A stretch of DNA of 64,000 nt from Loktanella fryxellensis (GTDB lineage Bacteria > Pseudomonadota > Alphaproteobacteria > Rhodobacterales > Rhodobacteraceae), in NCBI RefSeq assembly GCF_900110065.1, contig NZ_FOCI01000010.1, positions 1 through 64,000 of the forward strand. The letters run 5' to 3'. A program made the translations under genes and the position numbers. Below the pieces are notes generated by a model. The model had not been told where the DNA came from and did no database searches. It was given only the letters and a program-made list of their open reading frames with translations. Shown in pieces: positions 19,045-27,462 of this stretch; the stretch's first letter is position 1; every line of letters begins with the position of its first letter.

Positions 19045-20418
19045 ATGGAACCGACCGACGACGCGGCCACGCCGCAACTGGGTGATCTACTGGACGCCGG
19101 ACAGGGGCTGATCGGGCAGGCCGAATCCTTTGTCATGGCCCTGTGGCGGCCGTGGGTCGGGTATCAGCTGCTGATCGCGCTGGGCCTGTTCGCCGTGGCG
19201 CATGTGGCGCGGATGGTGCTGGCCCCACGCCTGCACGACTGGATGCGCGCCCGAGAAGGCTGGCCAATGTGGCGCATCCGCTGGCTTGTGGTGCTGCACA
19301 AGCGGTTGCGGGCGATCATCTTCGTCGTGCTGATCTGGATCGTCATCTTCGTGATGCGGGAGGTCACATGGGCCAGCCGCACGTATCAGCTGGGGATCAT
19401 CGCCAATCTGGCGACGGCGTGGCTGCTGATCGCTTTTGCCACCCGGTTGATCGCCAACCCCCTGCTGCGCAAGATCGTGCGGTATGGCGGCTGGGTCTGG
19501 GTCACGGTCAGCATCCTCGGGCTGACCGATCAGGTCGCGGGCGCGCTGGACAGTGCCGCCCTGTCGCTGGGCAACCTGCGGATCTCAGTGCTGATGGTGC
19601 TGCAGGCGGTCCTGATCGTCGGGGTTCTGTGGGCTGCGGCGCGGTTCCTGACGCGCAGCGCGCGGGGCCGCATTGCCGGCAATGCCGACATCAGCCCGTC
19701 GATGCAGGTGCTGGCGGTCAAGGCGATGCAGCTGGTGTTCTATGGCACCGCCGTCTTCATTGGGTTGAAGGCCATCGGCATCGACCTGACCGGCCTTGCG
19801 GTGCTGTCCGGTGCGATCGGCGTGGGCCTCGGCTTCGGTCTGCAAAAGGTGGTGTCGAACCTGGTGTCGGGCGTGATCCTGCTGCTGGACAAGTCGATCA
19901 AGCCCGGCGACGTGATCACCATCGGCGAGACGTTCGGCTGGATCAATGCGCTGGGCGCGCGATACGTCAGCATCACCACCCGCGACGGCAAGGAATACCT
20001 GATCCCGAACGAGGATCTGATCACAGGACAGGTGGTCAACTGGTCGCATTCCAACGATTTCGTGCGCCTCGACATTACCTTCGGCACGTCGTACGGCGAT
20101 GACCCGCATCTGGTGCGCAAGGTCGCCATCGCCGCGGCCATGGCGGTGCCCCGCGTGCTGGAGCAGCGCCCGGCGGTCTGCCACATCACAGGCTTCGGGG
20201 ACAGTTCGGTGGACTACATCCTGCGGTTCTGGATTTCCGACCCCACCGGCGGCCTGACCAACATCCGCGGCAACGTGTTTCTGGCGCTCTGGGATGCGTT
20301 CGCGGAGCACGGCATCTCGATCCCCTTCCCGCAGCGCGAGGTACGTGTGCTGGACCGGTCCACGCTGGCGATGCGGCGGGCGGCGGCCGCGGCAGAAAAG
20401 GATGTCACGCAGGTGTGA
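19045..20418 (+). CDS. MscS-family mechanosensitive channel
   Basis: This is a 457-residue inner-membrane channel of the MscS family, which releases solutes on hypo-osmotic shock. Several membrane spans occur from about residue 30 to 250. The pore helix region is LSGAIGVGLGFGLQKVVSNLVSGVILLLDKSIKPGD with the typical Gly/Ala pattern, followed by the beta domain ITTRDGKEYLIPNEDLITGQVVNWSH and the C-terminal cytoplasmic vestibule. The ATG at 19045 has AGGGG upstream; an open frame reaching back to 18898 lacks a ribosome site. Confidence 0.92.
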   Translation: MEPTDDAATPQLGDLLDAGQGLIGQAESFVMALWRPWVGYQLLIALGLFAVAHVARMVLAPRLHDWMRAREGWPMWRIRWLVVLHKRLRAIIFVVLIWIVIFVMREVTWASRTYQLGIIANLATAWLLIAFATRLIANPLLRKIVRYGGWVWVTVSILGLTDQVAGALDSAALSLGNLRISVLMVLQAVLIVGVLWAAARFLTRSARGRIAGNADISPSMQVLAVKAMQLVFYGTAVFIGLKAIGIDLTGLAVLSGAIGVGLGFGLQKVVSNLVSGVILLLDKSIKPGDVITIGETFGWINALGARYVSITTRDGKEYLIPNEDLITGQVVNWSHSNDFVRLDITFGTSYGDDPHLVRKVAIAAAMAVPRVLEQRPAVCHITGFGDSSVDYILRFWISDPTGGLTNIRGNVFLALWDAFAEHGISIPFPQREVRVLDRSTLAMRRAAAAAEKDVTQV

Positions 20419-20509
20419 GATTTCCGGGGTGATTAAGGTTGAGTGGATGTGACGCCGCGTTACCTTGTCGCACGTGTTAACCAGTAATTCTGTCATGAGG
20501 ATCTCCCCC

Positions 20510-22110
20510 ATGCCAACGCATCCGACCACGCTTGCGCGCCTGCTGCGCACCACGGCGGCCACCGTCATCATCATGAGCGGCGCGACAGGCGCCTTTGCAC
20601 AGGCCTTTACTGTCGGCGACGGTCCAACGCCTGGTGCCAACGGGGTGTCGGTGGGTTCCACGGCGACAGCGGAGGGCGCTGAAGGGATCGCCATCGGCAA
20701 CGCCGCGGGCGCCAACAGCGAAGGCAGCATCGCCATCGGCAGCGACGGTGACACGACGACACCGTCAGACGGGACTGGCGCGCAGGCGACCGGCGTGGAC
20801 GCCATCGCCATCGTGCGGATGCGGTTGCGGACAATACATCGACCACCGCAGTCGGCGGCGAGGCGGAAGCGCTTGGCCTCGGGTCCTCGGCTTTCGGCTG
20901 GCAGTCGTCCGCGACGGGCGCTTTCTCCAACGCCCTTCGCCATCAGGCGACGGCCAGCGGCGCGCAGGCCATCGCCATCGGCGAGGATTCGGTGGCAAGC
21001 GAATTCGGAACCGTTGCAATCGGGGGCAACGATGCTGATGGTCCGGGTGCTGGTGCTACGGCAACCGGCATCGATGCGGTCGCCATCGGGGCGGGGGCCA
21101 CGGCAACCAACACGTCCACCACGACCGTGGGCGGCGAGTCCGATGCCTCTGGCCTCGGGTCCTCGGCTTTCGGCTGGCAGTCGGTCGCGACGGGTGCGTT
21201 CTCCAACGCGCTCGGCCATCAGGCCACGGCGTCCGGCGCACAAGCTATCGCCATCGGCGAAGATTCGGTTGCCGCCAGCGAAGGTGCCATCGCGATCGGT
21301 GGCAATGACGGCAACGGGCAGATGGCCGGTGCAAATGCAAATGGCGTCGATGCCATCGCATTCGGGGCAGGGGCGGTCGCTGACGGCAACTCCACCACCG
21401 CCGTAGGAGGTGAGTCCGCTGCAACCGGCCTCGGATCGAGCGCAATTGGCTGGCAGTCCGTCGCAAGCGGCGAACGCGCACAGGCGTTCGGTCATCTGGC
21501 CATCGCGAGCGGCACCCGGTCCACCGCCGTCGGTGAGAATGCCATCGCGTCGGGATCTGGTGCACTGTCGTTCGGCAATCTCAGCCGTGCGTCCGGCGAC
21601 AACAGCATCGCCATCGGTGACGGCGCCGTCGCCGCGCGTGAGAATCAGGTCGTGGTCGGCAACAGCGCCAACACCTATACCCTGCCCGGCGTCACATCCG
21701 ACGCCAGCCGCGAGGCGCAGTCGGGTGCCGTCCGTCTCGTCACCTCCGATGCGAATGGCAACCTTGCGGTGTCCGACACTGACGTCACCGCGTTCGCAAA
21801 CATCGGACGGACCCTGTCGGAACAGGGCAGCGCCATTGCATCGCAAGCCGCGCAGATCTCGCGCAACACCAGCGACATCGCCGACAACCGCGAAGGGATC
21901 GCCATGGCGATGGCGCTGGATACACCCTATGTGCCGACAGACCGCGATTTCGCCGTGTAGGGCGGCCTTGGTGCCTTCGACGGCGCCACCGCGTTCGCCA
22001 TGTCGGGGGCCTACCGCATGGATGCGAACACGCAGTTCGATGCGGGCATCACCTATGGCTTTGATCGCAACAAGGTCGGTGGCCGGATCGGCGTCAGCTA
22101 CGCGTGGTAA
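20510..22110 (+). pseudogene. broken YadA-like trimeric autotransporter adhesin
   Basis: The reading frame encodes a trimeric autotransporter: signal peptide to about residue 31 (ATGAFAQ), YadA/Hep_Hag head repeats (AIAIG, AVGGES, GWQSVATG), a neck with NTYTLPGVTS, a short coiled coil (QISRNTSDIADN) and a beta-barrel anchor with FAV then GGLGAFDG and, at the end, VGGRIGVSYAW. Two lesions break it. A G is missing after 20813 (ATCGTGCGG where ATCGGTGCGG is expected), moving the frame by one. Then TAG at 21958-21960 stands where a Ser codon TCG would keep the anchor in frame. The anchor remains open for 49 more codons. The start has GAGG 9 bases upstream. Both lesions could be sequencing errors, but the second is a simple substitution. 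Confidence 0.85.
20792..21580 (+). repeat. 276-bp tandem repeats in the adhesin head
   Basis: Three copies of a 92-codon module occur: the G(V/I)DA motif at 20792, 21067 and 21343, and the GGE motif at 20854, 21130 and 21406. All spacings are 276 except the first G(V/I)DA pair, which is 275, because the deleted base at 20813/20814 lies between the motifs of copy one. The third copy diverges towards its end. Confidence 0.85.
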
Positions 22111-22625
22111 GCCGCATCTCCCTTCACCAACGTCTGACGCCGTGGCTCCTTGCCACGGCGTTCGGCGCGGCGACCCTGGCCCCCGTCCGCGCGCAGGATA
22201 CCCCGCAGATCGAACAGAGCTATGCGACGGCGCTGATCCGGGACGCCTTGCTGGCCGTGAACCATGCCAACTGGACCGGCAACTACACGACGTTGCGTGA
22301 CTATGCATCCGACGCGTTCCATGACGCCAACACCGCGACGGACCTGTCCATACGTCTGCAACGGGTGCGCGACGAACGGCTCGACCTGTTGCCGGTGATG
22401 TCGGTCGAACCCGTCCTGCAGCGCAGCGACGTGTCGCTGGACCAGCGGATCATCCGCCTGTCGGGCTATTTTCCGCTGCAACCCCGGTCGATCACATTCG
22501 ATCTGGAATTCGTGCGCGAGGACGACCGCTGGCTGATCTACGGTCTTGCCGTCGGCGCGTTCGAGACGCCGCCACGCGCCCCCGCCCCCGCGGCACAGGT
22601 TGACACGCCCGCGGCACAGGATTAA
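22104..22625 (+). CDS. secreted NTF2-like protein of unknown function
   Basis: This 173-residue protein has a signal peptide (about residues 1-30, ending APVRAQ) followed by one compact alpha/beta domain (ALIRDALLAVNHANWTGNYTTLRDYASD, then strands RIIRLSGYFPLQP and ITFDLEFVREDDRWLIYGLAVG) that looks like an NTF2/DUF4440-type fold. A Pro/Ala-rich tail follows. The GTG start overlaps the last seven bases of the adhesin frame, so the two genes were probably translated together. This suggests a periplasmic role linked to the adhesin; inference only. Confidence 0.75.
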   Translation: MVSRISLHQRLTPWLLATAFGAATLAPVRAQDTPQIEQSYATALIRDALLAVNHANWTGNYTTLRDYASDAFHDANTATDLSIRLQRVRDERLDLLPVMSVEPVLQRSDVSLDQRIIRLSGYFPLQPRSITFDLEFVREDDRWLIYGLAVGAFETPPRAPAPAAQVDTPAAQD

Positions 22626-22781
22626 CGCCCGCGCCTTCGGTTGTTGAAATGTGGGGCGTCACGTCTTAGGTTTCGATTATGCCTTGCACCGGGGCTATCC
22701 GTCCGGCGCCTATCATCGGAGGACGATGCACTGTCTCTTTCCACCTCGGCAGCCCATGCTGCCACCCCGGGGTCCCGCGCT

Positions 22782-23162
22782 GTGACGGCGCGCGCCTCTT
22801 ACGACAGCGACCAGCTGTTGGACGCCATCCTGACATCGCTGGACGACGACAAGGCCGAAGAGGTCGTCAAGATCAACCTGCGCGGCAAGTCCGAGATGGG
22901 TGACTGGATGGTCATCGCGTCCGGCCGGTCCACGCGGCAGGTATCTGCCATGGCCGAAAAGCTGACCGATCGCCTGAAGACCGAGTTCGGTCTGGTCAGC
23001 AAGATCGAAGGTAAGGACATCGGCGACTGGGTCCTGATCGACACGGGCGACGTCATCGTCCACATCTTTCGCCCGGAAGTGCGCGAATTCTATCAGCTGG
23101 AAAAGATGTGGATGCCGGGATCGCAGGATTTCGCAACCATGGACGCGCACAAGGCCCCCTGA
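22782..23162 (+). CDS. rsfS: ribosome silencing factor
   Basis: RsfS binds ribosomal protein L14 and keeps the subunits apart in starvation. The protein has LLDAILTSLDDDKAEEVVKINL, GDWMVIASGRSTRQVSAMAEKL and DTGDVIVHIFRPEVREFYQLEKMW, which are diagnostic. The frame is open from 22641, but homology begins after the GTG at 22782 (126 residues), which I take as the start; GGGG lies about 10 bases upstream. Its stop overlaps the rlmH start by one base, the classic rsfS-rlmH pair. Confidence 0.93.
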   Translation: MTARASYDSDQLLDAILTSLDDDKAEEVVKINLRGKSEMGDWMVIASGRSTRQVSAMAEKLTDRLKTEFGLVSKIEGKDIGDWVLIDTGDVIVHIFRPEVREFYQLEKMWMPGSQDFATMDAHKAP

Positions 23163-23632
23163 TGCGTGTGCGGATCTGCGCCGTGGGCCGCCTGCGCGGC
23201 GGCCCCGAGGCGGCGCTGATCGCCGACTATCTGACCCGGTTCGACCGGACGGGCCGCGCGCTGGCCCTTGGTCCGGCCGAGATCGTCGAGGTCGACGACC
23301 GCAAGGGCGGCGGCATTGCCGGAGAGGCCGCGCTGCTGTCCCGCATTGTCCCCAACGGCGCGCTGATCTGCGTGCTGGACGAACGCGGGACGGTCATGAG
23401 TTCCCCCGACTTTGCGCAGATGCTGGCCCGCTGGCGCGATCAGGGGCCGCAGGACGTGGCCTTTGTCATCGGCGGTGCCGACGGCATCGATCCTGCCCTG
23501 CGTGCCCGCGCCGATGCGGCATTGTCGTTCGGGCGCATGGTCTGGCCGCACATGCTGGTGCGCGTGATGCTGACCGAGCAGTTGTATCGCGCGGCGTCAA
23601 TCCTGTCAGGGTCACCCTATCACCGCGTGTGA
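23162..23632 (+). CDS. rlmH: 23S rRNA pseudouridine-1915 N3-methyltransferase
   Basis: RlmH is a SPOUT methyltransferase that modifies pseudouridine 1915 of 23S rRNA using S-adenosylmethionine. The 156-residue protein has LICVLDERGTVMSSPDFAQ, the SAM-binding knot AFVIGGADGIDP and the C-terminal FGRMVWPHMLVRVMLTEQLYRA with SGSPYHR. Size is normal. It is coupled to rsfS by a TGATG overlap. Confidence 0.97.
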   Translation: MRVRICAVGRLRGGPEAALIADYLTRFDRTGRALALGPAEIVEVDDRKGGGIAGEAALLSRIVPNGALICVLDERGTVMSSPDFAQMLARWRDQGPQDVAFVIGGADGIDPALRARADAALSFGRMVWPHMLVRVMLTEQLYRAASILSGSPYHRV

Positions 23633-23636
23633 AGCA

Positions 23637-23668
23637 GCCTCCGGCGGGAGTATTTCGTAAAAAGCGAG
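23637..23668 (+). repeat. 3'-end repeat, copy a (TATTT family, AAAAAGCGAG tail)
   Basis: The core GCCTCCGGCGGGAGTATTT, with a CTCC/GGAG mini-hairpin, is followed by CGTAAAAAGCGAG. It lies between the converging ends of rlmH and the SGNH hydrolase gene. Related copies lie at 33170, 35113, 47263, 56091, 58454 and 59611. Confidence 0.7.
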
Positions 23669-23675
23669 TGGCCGG

Positions 23676-24311
23676 CTAGAGCGCGGCGATGGCCTGCGCC
23701 ACGGCAAGGCCCAGCGTGTGGTGCGCGTCGGCATCGTAATGGACACCGTCCTGCGGGCTGACGGCGATGTTCCGACCCGCGTTTAGAAAGCCCACGTGCC
23801 AGACGCGCGCGAGATCCGCATAGAGCGGTGCCAACCCCTGCGACCGCGCAGCACCACCGTGGAACACCTGCGCTATGGGCCCCTGTTCCAGCACCGGCGG
23901 CGGGCAGATCAGCAGGGTCCTGAATCCCCCATGCCGGGTCTGCATGACGTCACCGCAGGCGATGGCGAGCAGGCCAGCAATACCGGCAGCGATCCCCTCG
24001 GGCGTCAGGCCGAAATGCGCCTTGCAGTCGTTTGTGCCCAGCATCAGCGTCAGCACGTCGATGGGGCCGTGGCTCTCCAGCGCGATGCGCAGGCCGAGGT
24101 GGCCGTTCATGTGGGCGCCCATCTCCGGGTCTGTCACGGGGCAGGCGGTGCGGCCCGGCAACCCCTCCTCGATCAGGGTGCAGCCTGTCTGCGCAGCCAT
24201 GATCTGCGGCCAGCGGATCGTCGCATCGTGGCGGGCATAAAGGCCGCGTGTGACGATCGGCGGCGTGCCGTGCGTGTTGCTGTCGCCAAAGGTGAGGATG
24301 GTCTGAGTCAT
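23676..24311 (-). CDS. SGNH/GDSL-family hydrolase
   Basis: This is a 211-residue serine esterase of the SGNH superfamily. Block I is TFGDSNTHG (nucleophile Ser about residue 10), block III is MLGTNDCK (about 92), and block V is the Asp/His pair in DGVHYDADAHH near the C-terminus. The group includes arylesterases and acyl-CoA thioesterases; the natural substrate is unknown. There is no signal peptide, so it is probably cytoplasmic. It converges on rlmH. Confidence 0.9.
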   Translation of the reverse strand: MTQTILTFGDSNTHGTPPIVTRGLYARHDATIRWPQIMAAQTGCTLIEEGLPGRTACPVTDPEMGAHMNGHLGLRIALESHGPIDVLTLMLGTNDCKAHFGLTPEGIAAGIAGLLAIACGDVMQTRHGGFRTLLICPPPVLEQGPIAQVFHGGAARSQGLAPLYADLARVWHVGFLNAGRNIAVSPQDGVHYDADAHHTLGLAVAQAIAAL

Positions 24312-24411
24312 GCGATCAGCCTAGGCAGGGGGGTGGTGCGGGGCAATCCCCCTTGGCCTTTGGTGCGACCGCCCACATATAGGGGGCAACCGCGCATCGA
24401 GGAGGAACGAC

Positions 24412-25326
24412 ATGCAGATTCTGGGCCAGACCCCCGCCAAGACCACGACCAGTGCGCATATCAAGGACGGCACCGATCAGGGCTTCATCGCAGATGTCGT
24501 CGAGATGTCGATGACCGTGCCGGTGATTGTCGATTTCTGGGCCGTCTGGTGCGGCCCCTGCAAGACGCTGGGCCCGGCGCTGGAGGCTGCTGTGACCAAG
24601 GCCGACGGCCGCGTGAAGCTGGTCAAGATCGACGTGGACAAGCATCCCGCCTATTCCGGCCAGCTGCGTGTGCAGTCGATCCCGACCGTCTATGCGTTCT
24701 GGCAGGGCCAGCCCGTCGACGGATTTCAGGGCGCGTTGCCGCCGTCCGAAGTGAATGCCTTCGTCGAAAAGGTCGCGGCCATGGCCGGTGCGCCCGACAA
24801 CGGTCTGGCAGATGCAATCGCCGCAGCGCAGGAGATGCTGGACGAAGGCGCTGCCGCCGATGCTGCCGAAACCTTTGCCGCGATCCTGCAGGAGGACCCG
24901 GACAACGCCGCGGCCTATGCCGGGCTGATCGCCGCGCATCTGGCGCTGGGTGACGTGGATCAGGCCGAAGCGATCCTGAACGGCGCGCCCGCCGCGATCA
25001 GCACGGACCCCGCGCTGGAGGCGCTGGCCGCCCGCATCGCCCTGCTGCGCGAGGCCGAGACTGCCGGTCCCGTCGGAGAGCTGGAAGCGAAGCTGGCGGC
25101 CGATCCGGCCGATCACCAGACCCGGCTGGATCTGGCGACGGCCCTGCATGCGGCGGGCCGCAGCCAGGAAGCGGTCGATCATCTGCTGGATCTGTTCCGT
25201 CGCGACCGCGACTGGAACGAGGGTGCGGCAAAGACGCAGTTGTTCAAGGTTTTCGATGCCTTACCGCCGAAGGATCCGATCGTTCTGACCGGGCGGCGCA
25301 AACTGTCGTCGCTGATATTTGCCTGA
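24412..25326 (+). CDS. thioredoxin-TPR co-chaperone, CnoX-like
   Basis: The 304-residue protein joins an N-terminal thioredoxin domain (VDFWAVWCGPCKTLGP, active-site WCGPC at residues 46-50) to a C-terminal TPR-like helical half (EMLDEGAAADAAETFAAILQ, LEAKLAADPADHQTRLDLA). This is the layout of E. coli CnoX/YbbN, which protects substrates from over-oxidation and hands them to chaperones. Here the full CxxC is kept, as in several alphaproteobacterial members, so it may also be redox-active. It is followed by the LON-domain and Trm112-like genes on the same strand. Confidence 0.9.
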   Translation: MQILGQTPAKTTTSAHIKDGTDQGFIADVVEMSMTVPVIVDFWAVWCGPCKTLGPALEAAVTKADGRVKLVKIDVDKHPAYSGQLRVQSIPTVYAFWQGQPVDGFQGALPPSEVNAFVEKVAAMAGAPDNGLADAIAAAQEMLDEGAAADAAETFAAILQEDPDNAAAYAGLIAAHLALGDVDQAEAILNGAPAAISTDPALEALAARIALLREAETAGPVGELEAKLAADPADHQTRLDLATALHAAGRSQEAVDHLLDLFRRDRDWNEGAAKTQLFKVFDALPPKDPIVLTGRRKLSSLIFA

Positions 25327-25352
25327 GACGGCCTGCGGCCTAACTCAACCTC

Positions 25353-25991
25353 ATGGCAACAATGACCGACCTTCCTGACACGATCCCGATCTTTCCGCTG
25401 CCCGGCGCATTGCTGCTGCCGCGGGCGCGTCTGCCGCTGCACATCTTCGAGCCGCGCTATCTGGCGATGATCGAGGATGCGATGAAGTCGCCGCAGCGCC
25501 TGATCGGGATGGTGCAACCCTATGACGCCCCCGGCACGGCGGGCAAGCTGCACAGCATCGGCTGTGCGGGGCGGATTGTCGGCTTTACCGAAACCGACGA
25601 CGGTCGCTACATGATCACGCTCGCCGGCCGCTCGCGGTTCCGGGTGTCGGAAGAGGTCGAGGGGTTCACCCCCTATCGCCGCTGCAAGGTGAAATGGGCG
25701 GGGTTCGAGCGTGATCTGGGTCGCGTCGAGCATGACCCCGAGTTCGATCGCACCGTGTTCATGGATGCGCTGGGCCGCTTCTTTGCGGATCAGGGGCTGA
25801 AGACGGATTGGGACCAGTTGGGCGAGGCAGAGGACGAGTTGCTGATCAATTCGCTGTCCATGCTGTGCCCCTTCGCGCCCGAGGACAAGCAGGCCCTGCT
25901 GGAGGCGCCGAGCCTGTCCACCCGGCGCGAGACGCTGATGACGCTGATCGAGTTCGCCTTGCGCGGCGGCGACGACGAGGTGATGCAATGA
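25353..25991 (+). CDS. LON substrate-binding domain protein
   Basis: This 212-residue protein consists of the N-terminal (LAN) domain of Lon protease without the ATPase or peptidase. It shows [33 protein letters not shown], typical of the family, and [13 protein letters not shown]. Its role is not established; free-standing LON domains are common next to Trm112-like genes in alphaproteobacteria. The stop overlaps the next start by four bases (ATGA). Confidence 0.92.
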   Translation: MATMTDLPDTIPIFPLPGALLLPRARLPLHIFEPRYLAMIEDAMKSPQRLIGMVQPYDAPGTAGKLHSIGCAGRIVGFTETDDGRYMITLAGRSRFRVSEEVEGFTPYRRCKVKWAGFERDLGRVEHDPEFDRTVFMDALGRFFADQGLKTDWDQLGEAEDELLINSLSMLCPFAPEDKQALLEAPSLSTRRETLMTLIEFALRGGDDEVMQ

Positions 25992-26170
25992 CCGAGGCCC
26001 TGTTCGATCCCCAGATGCTGGAGGCGCTGGTCTGTCCGCAGACCCAAGGCCCGCTGCGATACGATGCAGAAGCGCAGGAACTGATCAGCAAGGCGGCGCA
26101 TCTGGCCTATCCGGTCCGTGACGGCATTCCCGTGATGCTGATCGACGAGGCGCGCCGGATCGAGGATTAG
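25988..26170 (+). CDS. Trm112-family protein
   Basis: This is a 60-residue zinc-ribbon-like protein of the Trm112/YcaR family. [16 protein letters not shown] and the C-terminal [17 protein letters not shown] are typical. Only one Cys of the usual set remains (VCPQTQGPL), so metal binding is doubtful. In eukaryotes and some bacteria Trm112 activates methyltransferases; the bacterial function is mostly unknown. It overlaps the LON-domain gene and ends 4 bases into the converging UbiH-like gene. Confidence 0.9.
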   Translation: MTEALFDPQMLEALVCPQTQGPLRYDAEAQELISKAAHLAYPVRDGIPVMLIDEARRIED

Positions 26171-27378
26171 CGCATCAGGCGGGGCAATGCACCTGTCAGT
26201 CCAGCCGCCTCTCTGATGAAGCGGCGACGGACGGACGGCATGGCGTTGATCGCCCCCATCCCCAGATCGCGCAGTCCCCGCAACAGCGGGTTGTCGTTCG
26301 AAAACAGCCGGTTGAACGCATCCGTCGCCAAGGCCAGCCGGGTCGCATCACCCTTGCGCCAGTCTTGATAACGCGCAAGCGTGGTGACGCTTCCGATGTC
26401 CTCGCCGCGTTGACGCGCATCCTCCAGCACATGCGCGAGGGCTGCGACATCGCGCAGACCTGCGTTCAGGCCCTGGCCTGCGATGGGGTGGATGCCATGC
26501 GCCGCATCGCCCACCAGTGCCACGCGCGGGGCCGTCAGGCTGTCCGCCAGCGTCAGGCCCAGCGGATAGGACGACCGCGCCCCAACCAGTCGGATCTGCC
26601 CGAGGAACGATCCGAACGCCGGTTGCAGCGCCGCGAGGAAGGCGTCATCGTCCAGCGTCAGCAAAACGCGGGCGCGGTCGGCCTGCTCGCTCCAGACGAT
26701 AGAGCTGCGGTTGCCCGTCAGCGGCAGGATCGCCAGCGGACCGCCGGGCATGAAGAACTGATGTGCGACGCCGTGGTGCGGCAGATCGTGTTCCACTGCG
26801 CAGACCACGGCGATCTGGTCGTAATCCCACTTGATCCGCCGGATGCCAGCGCGCTGGGCGGTGCCGCTTGTGCGCCCGTCGCAGCCGATCAGCAGGCGGG
26901 CAGACAGTATCTCGCCATCTGCCAGCGTCACCGAGACGCCGGAGGGGGTGACGTCCTGCGCGGTGACGCGGGTGCCGGTGCGGTGGGTGATCCGCGCGTC
27001 GGCAGTGACGGCGTCCAGCAGGGCGGCACGCAGGTGGCGATCCTCGACCAGCCAGCCCATCGGGCCTTCCTCGATCTCCGCATGGTCGAAATGCATCATC
27101 CACGGGCTGGCCCCCTCGCCGGGGCGGCCGTCCGTCACCTTGATGTCCAGCATCGGCTGGGCCCCTGCCTGCACGGCGTCCCAGACGCCGATGCCGCGCA
27201 GCAGGCGCATCGAGCCGTGGGCGATGGCATAGGCGCGCCCGTCGAAGTCACGGCTGCGGTGCGCGTCTGGCGTGACGGCGTCCAGCAGGGTGACGCGCAG
27301 GCCCGCATCGGCTGCGGCAAGGGCCATGACTGGACCGTTTAGCCCGCCGCCCACGATGATGATGTCGGTGTTGTCCAT
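26167..27378 (-). CDS. UbiH/UbiF-family FAD hydroxylase (ubiquinone biosynthesis)
   Basis: This is a 403-residue class A flavoprotein monooxygenase. It shows the N-terminal FAD fingerprint [15 protein letters not shown], the DG motif in [17 protein letters not shown] and the second FAD motif [28 protein letters not shown], which is specific for the UbiH/Coq6 family. It likely hydroxylates the quinone ring of ubiquinone precursors at the inner membrane; which position cannot be read. The start at 27378 (MDNTDI) matches family length; a frame open far upstream is not coding. No clear ribosome site is seen. Confidence 0.92.
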   Translation of the reverse strand: MDNTDIIIVGGGLNGPVMALAAADAGLRVTLLDAVTPDAHRSRDFDGRAYAIAHGSMRLLRGIGVWDAVQAGAQPMLDIKVTDGRPGEGASPWMMHFDHAEIEEGPMGWLVEDRHLRAALLDAVTADARITHRTGTRVTAQDVTPSGVSVTLADGEILSARLLIGCDGRTSGTAQRAGIRRIKWDYDQIAVVCAVEHDLPHHGVAHQFFMPGGPLAILPLTGNRSSIVWSEQADRARVLLTLDDDAFLAALQPAFGSFLGQIRLVGARSSYPLGLTLADSLTAPRVALVGDAAHGIHPIAGQGLNAGLRDVAALAHVLEDARQRGEDIGSVTTLARYQDWRKGDATRLALATDAFNRLFSNDNPLLRGLRDLGMGAINAMPSVRRRFIREAAGLTGALPRLMR

Positions 27379-27462
27379 GGACTGACATATGGGCGCGGGC
27401 GCGGGATTGTCCATGCGGTGTGCGGTCGCTAGCCTGCCCGCCATAACGGAGAGGTGACGGTG

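Noticed and set aside
20792-21580. Regularly spaced repeats considered as a CRISPR array
   Set aside because: The period is 276 bp, the units are translated head repeats of an adhesin, and there are no short identical repeats with unique spacers or cas genes.
19585-22308. 907-codon minus-strand open frame opposite the MscS and adhesin genes
   Set aside because: It is antisense to recognised domains and has no domain of its own.
25988-26170. Trm112-like protein as a functional zinc ribbon
   Set aside because: Only one of the expected cysteines is present, so zinc binding is not claimed.
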